DNA of 13,637 bases from Candidatus Thorarchaeota archaeon (GCA_016840385.1 JAEOSL010000094.1:1-13637), one strand, 5' to 3'; positions 1 to 7,629 are shown, counted from the first letter of the stretch. Numbers and translations: made by a program. Notes: generated by a model not told the origin, from the letters alone.

Positions 1-2
1 CT

Positions 3-1196
3 GTCTTGGAAACTGGCGATTGGGTTGGTGTTGATATTGAGATCGATGTAGATGGTTTGAATGCAAGTCACTGGTACATCTATACACTCTTTGTCAACGA
101 CACAATGGGATTGAATTCTACTAGCATCGTAAATGTGACAGTTCTAGAAGATCTCACGAATCCCGCAATTTCGTCACCTGATGATGTTGAATTCGAGTTT
201 GGTGATACCGGGTTTGATGTTCGTTGGGAAGCTTATGATTCCAATCCGAAAAATTACACAATTAATGGATTCGTTCACTTCAACGATACTCTCTATGGAA
301 ACATCACTAATCCTGAATTACACTCACCTCTTAATGTTACTCAACCGAACTGGTCATTCACTGACCCCGATGGTGGTGACATTAGTATCTCACTTGAAAG
401 CCTCTTCTTAGGGAATTATACCTTCAACATAACAGCGTTTGATACGTTCAATCAGTCTACAACTGATTCAGTATATGTTCGAATTTATCCTGATATCCGA
501 GCTCCAGTGATTGATGCAGCTGATGATGTTGTCTATGAAGAAGGGTACACTGGATACAACCTTACTTGGACTGTTGAAGAGAATAACCCCATGTTGTATA
601 ACCTCACCTTTGATGGCTCTGTCATGATGAATGGAACTTGGTATGGAGAGAATTTCACAATCAATGTGGATGCGCTTGATGTTGGTGTTCATGTCTACAA
701 CATGACTTTGCGTGATTTCTTCAATCAGACATCGTACTCACTAATTCAAGTTGATGTTACTCCAGATGCCCACTATCCAATCATTGCACAAGTTGAAGTT
801 CTCCAGTCATTAACCTCACAGACTTCAAACAATCTGACAGTACAAGCTTATGTTTGGGATCTCAACAATATTCAAGATATCACAATAGAGTGGGGTATAG
901 GCGATCCTGAAAGTGCAGACTTCGTACCTGAAACGATGTCTATGACACTATCTGAAATCGACGACTTCTTCACAACGGAAATTGGAGAGTATACTCACGG
1001 AGCAGTAGTCTGGTATAGGGTTTCAGCAACTGACAATTCATCAGTCAACAATGTTGAAAGTACTGAGTGGTTCAATGTGACCGTGACCTCAATGGGCTAT
1101 GAAGGCGCTCCAGCATTTCTCTATGGCGTTGTTGGTATTTTTGGTGGTCTTTCACTTTTAGTACTCATTGTTTTGTACTTCAGAACAAGAAAATAA
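3..1196 (+). CDS. Cell-surface protein with Ig-like repeats and C-terminal membrane anchor (5' partial)
   Basis: The reading frame is open to the left edge, so this is the C-terminal part of a longer gene. A TTG at base 6 falls inside a domain and is not a credible start. Numbering residues from that codon, 1-48 are the tail of one repeat, 49-162 a second and 163-253 a third. The repeats share a DDV-(F/Y)-E-x-G-x-TG start, a W strand, an NP turn and an FNQ(S/T) end. Residues 254-362 form a different beta-sandwich-like module. Residues 369-391 are a hydrophobic membrane span followed by the basic tail RTRK, giving an outside-facing type I topology. About 20 N-x-S/T sequons suggest heavy N-glycosylation of the outer part. 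Multi-repeat anchored proteins of this style are common in Asgard archaea. The ligand or role is unknown; adhesion or S-layer association is a guess. Confidence 0.85.
   Translation, partial: VLETGDWVGVDIEIDVDGLNASHWYIYTLFVNDTMGLNSTSIVNVTVLEDLTNPAISSPDDVEFEFGDTGFDVRWEAYDSNPKNYTINGFVHFNDTLYGNITNPELHSPLNVTQPNWSFTDPDGGDISISLESLFLGNYTFNITAFDTFNQSTTDSVYVRIYPDIRAPVIDAADDVVYEEGYTGYNLTWTVEENNPMLYNLTFDGSVMMNGTWYGENFTINVDALDVGVHVYNMTLRDFFNQTSYSLIQVDVTPDAHYPIIAQVEVLQSLTSQTSNNLTVQAYVWDLNNIQDITIEWGIGDPESADFVPETMSMTLSEIDDFFTTEIGEYTHGAVVWYRVSATDNSSVNNVESTEWFNVTVTSMGYEGAPAFLYGVVGIFGGLSLLVLIVLYFRTRK
150..491 (+). repeat. Ig-like protein repeat, copy A of the surface protein
   Basis: Encodes residues 49-162 of the partial surface protein. 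It shares the DDV-x-(F/Y)-E-x-G-x-TG, W-strand, NP-turn, YG and FNQ(S/T) landmarks with the next copy. It is about 20 residues longer because of an insertion after the YGN segment (around residues 101-121). The similarity is at the protein level; the DNA copies have diverged. Confidence 0.6.
492..764 (+). repeat. Ig-like protein repeat, copy B of the surface protein
   Basis: Encodes residues 163-253. It aligns with copy A through P-x-I, DDV, E-G-x-TG, W, NP, WYG/LYG, a conserved N-(I/M)-T strand and FNQ(S/T). The end of an earlier copy, in residues 1-48, shows the same terminal strand pattern, so the full gene probably holds several copies in tandem. Confidence 0.6.
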
Positions 1197-1199
1197 ATT

Positions 1200-1234
1200 G
1201 ATAGCTTGGTAAGGAGAAGTTCTCACCAAGTATC
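1200..1234. terminator. Candidate hairpin terminator between convergent genes
   Basis: The stem CTTGGT (1205-1210) pairs with ACCAAG (1225-1230). Inside it GAGAA (1214-1218) faces TTCTC (1220-1224). Outside it GATA (1200-1203) can pair with TATC (1231-1234) past one bulged base. The hairpin sits between the stop codons of the surface protein and the FrhB-like gene and could serve both strands. A pyrimidine-rich run follows on the plus strand, but there is no long T tract. Confidence 0.45.
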
Positions 1235-1247
1235 TATTCTCTCTTCA

Positions 1248-2315
1248 TTAATGTGGAGCACTAAGTTTGTAGAATTTGTTCTTCTTGAAACGAGCTGAAT
1301 TTGCTACTGTCCGCACTGTTTTGGGTTCGAGTTCTTCAGCTTCAATCATTCCTGATTTCAATGCACCTTGCAGAACCTTTTCTCCAATTGCAGTACGAAC
1401 TAGCACAGTGGTCCATCCTTCATCCGAACCAATATTACCGCATGAGATGTCCGAGTGCATTCCGGTCAAGTCTGGACAATATGCGCATGAAGAAGCGGCC
1501 GCAGGATCTAGGTCTTTGACCGGCCAGCTTTTCTCACCGCTTTCCATTGTGATAGTAAATTGGCCGCCTGCAATTGCAAAGCGTTTCACGTCTTCTATTT
1601 TGATTCCATCATCTTTCAGGAATTTTATCAGGTCTGCATAATTGAAAGATTCCATGCAAAAGAGGCTAATCTTGAAAACACTAGCATCTGTGTTTACTGT
1701 GAAGAATCCTGCCACGTGTGATTCCATTCTTTCGATAGCGTCAATGTTACATGCTGTTCCCACAATTGCTTGCTTAGTGAGACCTTCTTTGAAACCCTTG
1801 ATCATCTCTGAAACTACTGGAGTATGGGTATAGATAGTTCCGCCACACTCGTGGAGTTGTTCTTTGTTGGTGACCCTTTTGGCAATTGGTAACCATGGAT
1901 TATCAGGTGTCTGACCAGCAACTACTGCAGCGTCTATCAGTTTCTTCTCAAGCATATACTCAAGAAATGCCGTAACTGCTCCTCCATCTTGACGTTGGTG
2001 GTTTCCCAGAGACCTCACCTTCCAAGCACTCTTGACATTTCCGAGCAAGTCATCTTGAATTGAAAACGCGCGTGGGCACATCGCATAGCAAATACCACAG
2101 GACGTACATTCTCCTGTTAGAGATGGTACATATTTGTTCTCAACGCGGTTTCCAGAAATTGCATCTACAGGACAGCCTTCAACGCATGAGCCACACTCAA
2201 CACAAGCACCAGTGAGAATGACTTCTCGCTCCAATTTTTTGAAAGCATATCTCTTCGTCTTTTCTTTAAGCAGTTTTTGAATCTCGTCAACTGCAGAGTT
2301 ATAGTCTAAGGTCAT
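1248..2315 (-). CDS. FrhB-like coenzyme F420 oxidoreductase with N-terminal ferredoxin domain
   Basis: The 355-residue protein belongs to the F420 hydrogenase/dehydrogenase beta-subunit family, whose members bind FAD and pass electrons between F420 and iron-sulfur clusters. Two [4Fe-4S] motifs occur near the N-terminus: C38-x2-C41-x2-C44-x3-C48-P and C70-x2-C73-x2-C76-x3-C80-P. The family signature QDGGAVTA lies at 109-116, giving the usual FrhB N- then C-domain order. GTACN (186-190) sits where I expect the GxPCQ-like motif. C277, C280 and C292, within CAYCPD and DISCGN, resemble the C-terminal cluster site. The start is ATG at 2315, with a weak GGTG about 9 nt upstream. No hydrogenase, Fpo or Hdr subunit is adjacent, so this is a stand-alone member. 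Its partner, such as free ferredoxin or another oxidoreductase, cannot be told from the sequence. Confidence 0.88.
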   Translation of the reverse strand: MTLDYNSAVDEIQKLLKEKTKRYAFKKLEREVILTGACVECGSCVEGCPVDAISGNRVENKYVPSLTGECTSCGICYAMCPRAFSIQDDLLGNVKSAWKVRSLGNHQRQDGGAVTAFLEYMLEKKLIDAAVVAGQTPDNPWLPIAKRVTNKEQLHECGGTIYTHTPVVSEMIKGFKEGLTKQAIVGTACNIDAIERMESHVAGFFTVNTDASVFKISLFCMESFNYADLIKFLKDDGIKIEDVKRFAIAGGQFTITMESGEKSWPVKDLDPAAASSCAYCPDLTGMHSDISCGNIGSDEGWTTVLVRTAIGEKVLQGALKSGMIEAEELEPKTVRTVANSARFKKNKFYKLSAPH

Positions 2316-2358
2316 TTGTAAGCACCACGATTGTCATATTTCATTCTGTAATTTCGTG

Positions 2359-2368
2359 AATATATTTA
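2359..2368 (-). promoter_or_regulatory. Candidate TATA box for the FrhB-like gene
   Basis: The minus strand reads TAAATATATT here. Transcription starting about 25 nt downstream would begin near 2335-2340, leaving a leader of roughly 20-25 nt before the ATG at 2315. The spacing fits an archaeal promoter; no experiment supports it. Confidence 0.4.
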
Positions 2369-2374
2369 CAACGC

Positions 2375-2385
2375 AATAAATAAAG
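2375..2385 (+). promoter_or_regulatory. Candidate TATA box for ribA
   Basis: AATAAATAAAG lies in the AT-rich divergent region. A start about 25 nt downstream, near 2405-2410, would leave a short leader before the ATG at 2434. It would make the alternative TTG at 2410 almost leaderless. Confidence 0.35.
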
Positions 2386-2433
2386 GTATACATAAATGCG
2401 ACTAGAAGGTTGAGAAAAGAGAGACGAGTTAAA

Positions 2434-3153
2434 ATGAAACTTTCAACTGAACAAATAGAGATGCTTCTTGATACAAGCGAGAAGCAAGTATGTGTTACGG
2501 ATGAATGCTGTGTACAATTAGTCGCGGTTGCTGACCTTCCAAGCAGGTTTGGAGAGTTTCAGATTTGCGGATTTGTTAGTCCATGCGATCAAAAGGAACA
2601 TACAGCAATCATCAAGGGGGATGTTATTGACAAAGAGGGAGTAGTAACTCGTGTCCACTCAGAATGTCTCACTGGTGACGTGATGGGAAGTAAGAGATGT
2701 GATTGTAGGGACCAGCTATTGGAATCACTGAAGATCATAGAAAAAGAAGGAACAGGTGTTGTTCTTTACCTACGACAAGAAGGGCGGAACATCGGTCTCA
2801 CTGAGAAGATTAAAGCCTATTCACTTCAGGATGCAGGTTTAGACACAATTGATGCTAACATCCATCTGGGATTTCAACCCGATGAAAGAGATTACGGGAT
2901 TGCCGCTAACATCCTCCGGAACCTTAAAATAAAATCAATCAAACTACTGACAAATAATCCTGAGAAGATCCGGCAACTAACCGAAGCTGGAATCAACATC
3001 ATGGAACGCTTACCACTTATCACTGAACTAACTGAATACAGCCAAGCATACGTTGACACCAAGGCAAAGAGGTCTGGGCATCTATTCGGAAACCTCGCAG
3101 ATACTCATGACATAGAGGAGATTCAATCTCTCTCTCGCAAAGATAGTGACTAA
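2434..3153 (+). CDS. ribA: GTP cyclohydrolase II (riboflavin biosynthesis)
   Basis: RibA opens the imidazole ring of GTP and releases formate and pyrophosphate, the first step of bacterial-type riboflavin synthesis. From ATG 2434 the protein has 239 residues. HSECLTGD and the zinc ligands C78, C89 and C91 match the E. coli ligands C54, C65 and C67 in spacing. LRQEGRNIGL (113-122), KIKAYSLQD (125-133) and ERDYG (151-155, with R152 at the place of the E. coli catalytic Arg128) are all intact. TNNPEKI and VDTKAKRSGH also match. It is a stand-alone RibA without a RibB domain, about 24 residues longer at the N-terminus and about 20 at the C-terminus than E. coli RibA. I chose this ATG over the in-frame TTG at 2410 because a purine-rich GAGAGACGAG precedes it. 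Most archaea use the unrelated ArfA (GCH III) for this step, so transfer from bacteria is plausible. No other rib gene is nearby. Confidence 0.94.
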   Translation: MKLSTEQIEMLLDTSEKQVCVTDECCVQLVAVADLPSRFGEFQICGFVSPCDQKEHTAIIKGDVIDKEGVVTRVHSECLTGDVMGSKRCDCRDQLLESLKIIEKEGTGVVLYLRQEGRNIGLTEKIKAYSLQDAGLDTIDANIHLGFQPDERDYGIAANILRNLKIKSIKLLTNNPEKIRQLTEAGINIMERLPLITELTEYSQAYVDTKAKRSGHLFGNLADTHDIEEIQSLSRKDSD

Positions 3154-3716
3154 GCAACTGCAGTTTTGACGGCCTTCTGAAACAACCACTGGAATATCTC
3201 TGTAACGTTCTTTCCTTGGCTAGCTATTCCAAGAAAGACTGGAACTCTTGAGTCCAATTCCAAGACCATGCGAAGTTGGGTTTCATTGACAATATTTTCC
3301 AAGTCTGTCTTGTTGAGAAGGATTGCGATTGGTAGTGATTCATCCGACTCAAGAGCAGTTTCCTTTAGCTCATTCCAACTCTCCACGTTCTCATCTTGAA
3401 GATGCATTTGTGCATCCGCAACAAAGATGATTCCATCTGCTCCAACTAAAATGACATCCCGAGTAGACTTGTAAAAATCTTGACCTGTTGCAGACCAGAC
3501 ATGTGCATTTATTGTCCAACCGTCTCCCATTTGAAAGGGGATGATGCCGAAGTCCATAAACATCGTTCTTCCAACACTGTTCTCGATGGAAGTTAGTTCC
3601 TCATTGAGGTTCAGCTCTTTGAAGAGCCACTTGATTGTCGTTGTCTTCCCGCTCATTGCAGGTCCAAAGAAGACTATCTTGATTCCGACCGTTCTTTTAT
3701 CGTAGTCGATGATCAC
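3150..3716 (-). CDS. Ras/MglA-like small GTPase
   Basis: The 188-residue protein is a single GTPase domain that should switch between GDP- and GTP-bound states in the cytoplasm. All G motifs are visible: P-loop GPAMSGKT (18-25), a switch I-like GRTMFMDF (49-56) resembling MglA GKTLFFDF, switch II WSATGQ (74-79) with the catalytic Gln79 kept, NKTD (135-138) and a G5-like IAS (164-166). FVADAQ (98-103) is also MglA-like. There is no C-terminal lipidation Cys. The start is GTG at 3716, with GAGGT eight bases upstream on the minus strand. It lies 81 nt after herA, in the same direction, so it may be the last gene of the nurA-herA unit, though the gap contains a possible promoter. Its stop codon overlaps the ribA stop on the other strand. 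No GAP, GEF or roadblock partner is in the window. Confidence 0.9.
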   Translation of the reverse strand: MIIDYDKRTVGIKIVFFGPAMSGKTTTIKWLFKELNLNEELTSIENSVGRTMFMDFGIIPFQMGDGWTINAHVWSATGQDFYKSTRDVILVGADGIIFVADAQMHLQDENVESWNELKETALESDESLPIAILLNKTDLENIVNETQLRMVLELDSRVPVFLGIASQGKNVTEIFQWLFQKAVKTAVA

Positions 3717-3753
3717 AGACCTCTACCTCATACTTACTAACCTGTTCATACTG

Positions 3754-3762
3754 TTGCATAAA
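3754..3762 (-). promoter_or_regulatory. Possible TATA box for the GTPase gene
   Basis: The minus strand reads CTTTTATGC just after a GC-rich segment containing the palindrome CGAATTCG (3772-3779). A start about 25 nt downstream would leave a leader of about 15 nt carrying the GAGGT ribosome-binding site. This would let the GTPase be expressed separately from herA. Confidence 0.25.
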
Positions 3763-3797
3763 AGACCCCCTCGAATTCGGGAAGTACGATACCGATT

Positions 3798-5735
3798 CTA
3801 ACCGAGTGTTTCTTGGTCTGAATCCTTACTCTTCTTTGCGGTGACTTTAGGTTTTGGTGCAGTCTTTGGTTTACTCGATTCGATGTATTCCTTGAGTGCA
3901 TCTTCGGAGTTATCCGCTTTCACAAAGACAGGAACGTTGTCGAGTCCAGTTGCAATGTAGCTGGATAACAACCAAGACCCAGGTGGGAACTCGAGTGTTT
4001 TGTCAAGGATACTCAGATCAATCTGGAACGAGCTGCTCACAACAGTCCTGTCATAGGGTCTCGGTAATGTGCCTACAAAGAACGTGTGAAGCTGTTGCAG
4101 AATGTTCGTGTTCAGATATGCAATTCTCTGAGTAGCGATTGCTCCTCCAAGACCATATTTTCTCCCTTGGCGCAACAGTCTCTCAACTGCATAACTCGTA
4201 TGCGCTAGATGACCACTTGCTCCTGACGGAATGAATTCCTGCGCTTCATCAAAGACGAAGAGAATTTGTGGCTTAATTTCGAAAGTCTTCTTTCGATACC
4301 TGAGAGCTGCACCTGTCAACTTAATCACGAGGTCTCTAATTGTATCTGGGTCTGCTATTGAAATACAGATGATTCGCTCAGGTCCTGAAAGTTTCTTCAG
4401 GAGCGATTTCACCGTATCTCCAGTTGAACTAGCTTTCTTTGCTCTTGCAATCACAGCCTTCAATGTTGTTCGAGTAGTTGCCCATGCATAGAGAGCTGAC
4501 TTGTCATGAACTTGAAAAGTTGCTACTGCGGCCTTTGCTGCAGTATCAAGAATGTCTACAACATTGCCATCTATTTCTTCATGTTCTGAGCTATTGTTTG
4601 TCTCCATATATTGCATTATAGCATCAATGACTTCATCCATCGCTTGAACATAGGTTGGTCGATTGGAATTATCAGTTCGAAGGCCACGCATTTCCTGAAT
4701 CAAACTACCAAAGGTGGGAACTTGTGTCTGTGGTCGATTGAAGTATGTTACTTTGCCTTTTGCATAAATTTTCTTGAGGATCTCATTCGCTCGATTATCC
4801 TCCTCAAAATCTCGAGGTTTGACTATTGACCTTGCAAAGTGGTCTGCGGTCTTTGCTTCTTCCTCCAGAACAATAGTACTTGCAATCTTAGGGTCCATGA
4901 ACACATCACTCAGAAGGAATGGATATTCACAACTGATGTCGAAGATCACTAGTTTGGTTTCTTCACCGTGATACAGAATCCTTCTGAATAGATTAGAAAG
5001 CAGATTGCTCTTACCTCCACCAGTGAAGCTAAACACACCAAAATGATACCGCAGTAATTTAGGTAGGTCTACATAGATTGGAACCTCTTCATCTGATTCC
5101 ATGAACATTCGAAGAACTCCAACACGGGGGTCCTTTCGAGGATCTGCAACTGAAATCTTCTTTGTGAAACCAATTGATTCCTTTACCTTCGAGTTATAGA
5201 TGAAATCTACTGTTTCCATATTGATTACGAAGACCTGTTCACCAATGAGTGGATATGAGAAACCTTTCTTGAAACTTATGTCTCCTTTCTTGTCTATCAC
5301 GAGATCATAATTGATTGGAATTGCAGTCATTTGGACCATCATAGTTGCTTGATCATCCGTAGACCAATCCGCGACAGATTGCTCAATTATCTCCATTTGC
5401 ATTGGGTAGTAGTGACTGTCACTTACACCACCTAATCCGTAGTGTTGCGGCCAAACTTTGGAAATCACCATAACCGTATATCTTTCAATTCCTTCTTTTG
5501 CTGATTTTTTCGATTGTCCACGAAAGTTCTTCACAGCTAGAAACATACCTTCCTCGAGTTGCGCCATGAGCTCCTTATTGTACCGTATCTTAATTCGACA
5601 GTCATATCTTGCGGCTGAACCGGCCCATTCCGACGTGTAATTTGCAGCAATAGGAACAACCCTTGCTAACCTTCCATCGAATTCACCATCAAAATCTGTA
5701 AAGTACTTCTTATGTATTTCTTCTTGATTGCTCAT
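3798..5735 (-). CDS. herA: HerA-like hexameric DNA translocase/helicase
   Basis: HerA is a ring-shaped FtsK/HerA-family ATPase that pumps DNA into the NurA nuclease during end resection. The 645-residue protein has an N-terminal beta-barrel-like HAS region (about 15-180). The Walker A segment is FSFTGGGKSN (235-244), where the usual first Gly is Ser236. Walker B is ILFVFDEAQEF (491-501). RQGRKYG (522-528) looks like the arginine-finger region, followed by a sensor-like ATQR (534-537) and the LPRPYDR motif. A helical insert fills about 300-450. The tail after 620 is rich in Lys, Pro and Ser and probably disordered. It is longer than the roughly 500 residues usual for crenarchaeal HerA. The ATG at 5735 is backed by a strong AGGAGGTCC ribosome-binding site, and the gene overlaps the end of nurA by 26 nt, which points to coupled translation. 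Confidence 0.92.
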   Translation of the reverse strand: MSNQEEIHKKYFTDFDGEFDGRLARVVPIAANYTSEWAGSAARYDCRIKIRYNKELMAQLEEGMFLAVKNFRGQSKKSAKEGIERYTVMVISKVWPQHYGLGGVSDSHYYPMQMEIIEQSVADWSTDDQATMMVQMTAIPINYDLVIDKKGDISFKKGFSYPLIGEQVFVINMETVDFIYNSKVKESIGFTKKISVADPRKDPRVGVLRMFMESDEEVPIYVDLPKLLRYHFGVFSFTGGGKSNLLSNLFRRILYHGEETKLVIFDISCEYPFLLSDVFMDPKIASTIVLEEEAKTADHFARSIVKPRDFEEDNRANEILKKIYAKGKVTYFNRPQTQVPTFGSLIQEMRGLRTDNSNRPTYVQAMDEVIDAIMQYMETNNSSEHEEIDGNVVDILDTAAKAAVATFQVHDKSALYAWATTRTTLKAVIARAKKASSTGDTVKSLLKKLSGPERIICISIADPDTIRDLVIKLTGAALRYRKKTFEIKPQILFVFDEAQEFIPSGASGHLAHTSYAVERLLRQGRKYGLGGAIATQRIAYLNTNILQQLHTFFVGTLPRPYDRTVVSSSFQIDLSILDKTLEFPPGSWLLSSYIATGLDNVPVFVKADNSEDALKEYIESSKPKTAPKPKVTAKKSKDSDQETLG

Positions 5736-7629
5736 GACTGGACCTCCTGTCTCTAAAACTACTAAGATAGAATAGGAACTCTCGTAGATCGGGACGGTTC
5801 ATTAACCAGTTCCCTGTACTCTCCACCATTCCACGTATTTGGCCGAAGTGATATTTTGCAACTTTATCTGCAACATAAAGCGGCTTGAGATGACCGAATA
5901 ATTCTGGAATGCTCATGCTTGTCATTGCTTTGAATAATGGTAGAATAAATGACTGAACCGGATTGTCCTGTCCCTCGAAGAAGACTACTTCCATTGGTTC
6001 AGGAAAATCTGGTCGGTTCTCATAATCGTGTTTGAGTGATAATAATTTGGAAGGCTGATTCTCAAACTCTGGATAGACGAGACGGTCGTAAAGTAAAACG
6101 TTGCTCCTGAGTTTTGGCTCCGAAACCGCTTGACATAGTTGGAAATATGATTTTAGAAACGTCTTCTCTAGAGCAATTTGATTTCTTCTTGCTCCTGATA
6201 CTAAACCTGGAGTTCTCTCAAGATGTGGAACGATTGTTTTGAAGGCAGTGTCATACTCGACGGTTGCCCAAGGGACTTTCAATTTTTCACGTTCCTGAAG
6301 TGAAACCCATTGGAGAATCATACGGTCGGTATCTGGGGTATCTTCCCGTTTATCTGTAAATCCTCCTTGAAATCTTCCAACGAAATTAAGAACTGGTAGC
6401 ACCTGTCTCTTCAGGTCTCGTGCGGATGTATCCTTTGCAACACCCACGAGCAGGATCCGATTTTCCCAGCATTCCTCAACCGTGAGATAGAGTGCCATCA
6501 GGCTCAAGAATGCAAGGTCACTTGTTGTTAACCATCGACCGTTGATTTTGAAACGATCTTCGTATGAAACCTCTGGGTCCGTGGAAAAGATTCGACCACA
6601 CACATCATCTACGAGTATCTTCATTCTTTTCTTCAAATCACGATATTGGGGTTTCAGAACAAAATGTTCTTTCTTTCTGACAAAGACTCCTTCTGCATCT
6701 CCTGTACCCCGAATCCCTTTCTTGAGCTCTTTATCTAAACGTGCGTGTCTGAACTCGTTATCAAGACCCATTCTCTGAACAAGTTCATCGCGTGTTAGAC
6801 TATTCCCTTCTGCATTCATCAGTTCGATAATAACTCTTGGGAGGAGAAATTCTCCCCGTGCTGGAGGTGTACCCATCTCAAGACTTCCGAATAGACGTCG
6901 TGCAAAGACCCACTCTGTTTTCGTTAGGGGTCTTCCATCAATATTGTATCCAATGAGACCGCATTCATGTTCCAGATCTAATCGGAAGTCAGAGGTTTCT
7001 GCATAGAACGATGCCACCTCTGAGGAAAAGACTCTATCATGTAGTAGGATGTCAACTGGATCATCTGAGCTAACGAGCTGATACCCAAGATAGAACTCTG
7101 AGAGACCCATCATGAAATCAGCAAATGCAGAATTATCAACAACCCAAGAATCACTGTAGCTAATAGAGTGGTCAACCTCTCCATTTTCAGAACGTACTAG
7201 GAGTGTCTGGTCAATTTGTGGAACCTCACTAATGTACACTGGAAGGACACTTGAAATCCCTATTCCATGTTCCAGAAATTTCTCTTCGTAAGTGATCTTA
7301 GATTCACCCTTGTCATCTATCTCGATGTCACCAAACGCTGGATAAGCTCCTGCGAAAAATATCAACAGATCAAAGACATCGTATTTCAGAACTGTTCCAT
7401 CGATACCTGCAAACTTCAGTTTTCTCTTACCAAAGAATTTGTCAACGAATTTTGGGTCGAACTTCGCGGAATCGTATGAGATCAGTAATTTGGATAGGAA
7501 TTCATCGTATACTCCCCTGAGACTCTCAAATTTCCCTTTGTAATCTTGAACTTGTTTTTGAGCACCTCCAAGGAGTAATCCTCCTGTTTGTTTTAGGCGC
7601 CGTCCAATGAGGGAAGAGTCATCATCCAT
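5710..7629 (-). CDS. nurA: Long NurA-like 5'-3' nuclease
   Basis: NurA is the RNase H-fold, metal-dependent nuclease partner of HerA. From ATG 7629 the protein has 639 residues, nearly twice the usual 330-400. Visible matches are FAGIDGT (73-79, the invariant first Asp as D77), VDILLHDRVFS (192-202, the second Asp as D198), LLVGVAKDTS (393-402, the Lys strand) and the C-terminal PLYVADKVAKYH (583-594, ending in His594). Between the second and third motifs lies an extra segment (about 225-365) that looks partly like a winged helix (residues 258-330: helix, LTRDELVQRMGL, then a basic helix and beta pair). The ATG at 7629 has GGAGAGCTGGGG just upstream; an in-frame TTG at 7653 has no such site. 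Identification rests on these motifs plus the overlapping herA. mre11 and rad50, its usual neighbours, are absent. Confidence 0.8.
   Translation of the reverse strand: MDDDSSLIGRRLKQTGGLLLGGAQKQVQDYKGKFESLRGVYDEFLSKLLISYDSAKFDPKFVDKFFGKRKLKFAGIDGTVLKYDVFDLLIFFAGAYPAFGDIEIDDKGESKITYEEKFLEHGIGISSVLPVYISEVPQIDQTLLVRSENGEVDHSISYSDSWVVDNSAFADFMMGLSEFYLGYQLVSSDDPVDILLHDRVFSSEVASFYAETSDFRLDLEHECGLIGYNIDGRPLTKTEWVFARRLFGSLEMGTPPARGEFLLPRVIIELMNAEGNSLTRDELVQRMGLDNEFRHARLDKELKKGIRGTGDAEGVFVRKKEHFVLKPQYRDLKKRMKILVDDVCGRIFSTDPEVSYEDRFKINGRWLTTSDLAFLSLMALYLTVEECWENRILLVGVAKDTSARDLKRQVLPVLNFVGRFQGGFTDKREDTPDTDRMILQWVSLQEREKLKVPWATVEYDTAFKTIVPHLERTPGLVSGARRNQIALEKTFLKSYFQLCQAVSEPKLRSNVLLYDRLVYPEFENQPSKLLSLKHDYENRPDFPEPMEVVFFEGQDNPVQSFILPLFKAMTSMSIPELFGHLKPLYVADKVAKYHFGQIRGMVESTGNWLMNRPDLREFLFYLSSFRDRRSSHEQSRRNT

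Noticed and set aside
1276..1641. A 121-codon plus-strand frame opposite the FrhB-like gene
   Set aside because: It is antisense to conserved FrhB C-domain sequence, with no motif and no ribosome-binding site.
3766..3782. GC-rich palindromic segment around CGAATTCG as an intrinsic terminator after herA
   Set aside because: The stem is short and imperfect, and only a short T run follows on the minus strand, which equally fits a TATA box for the GTPase.
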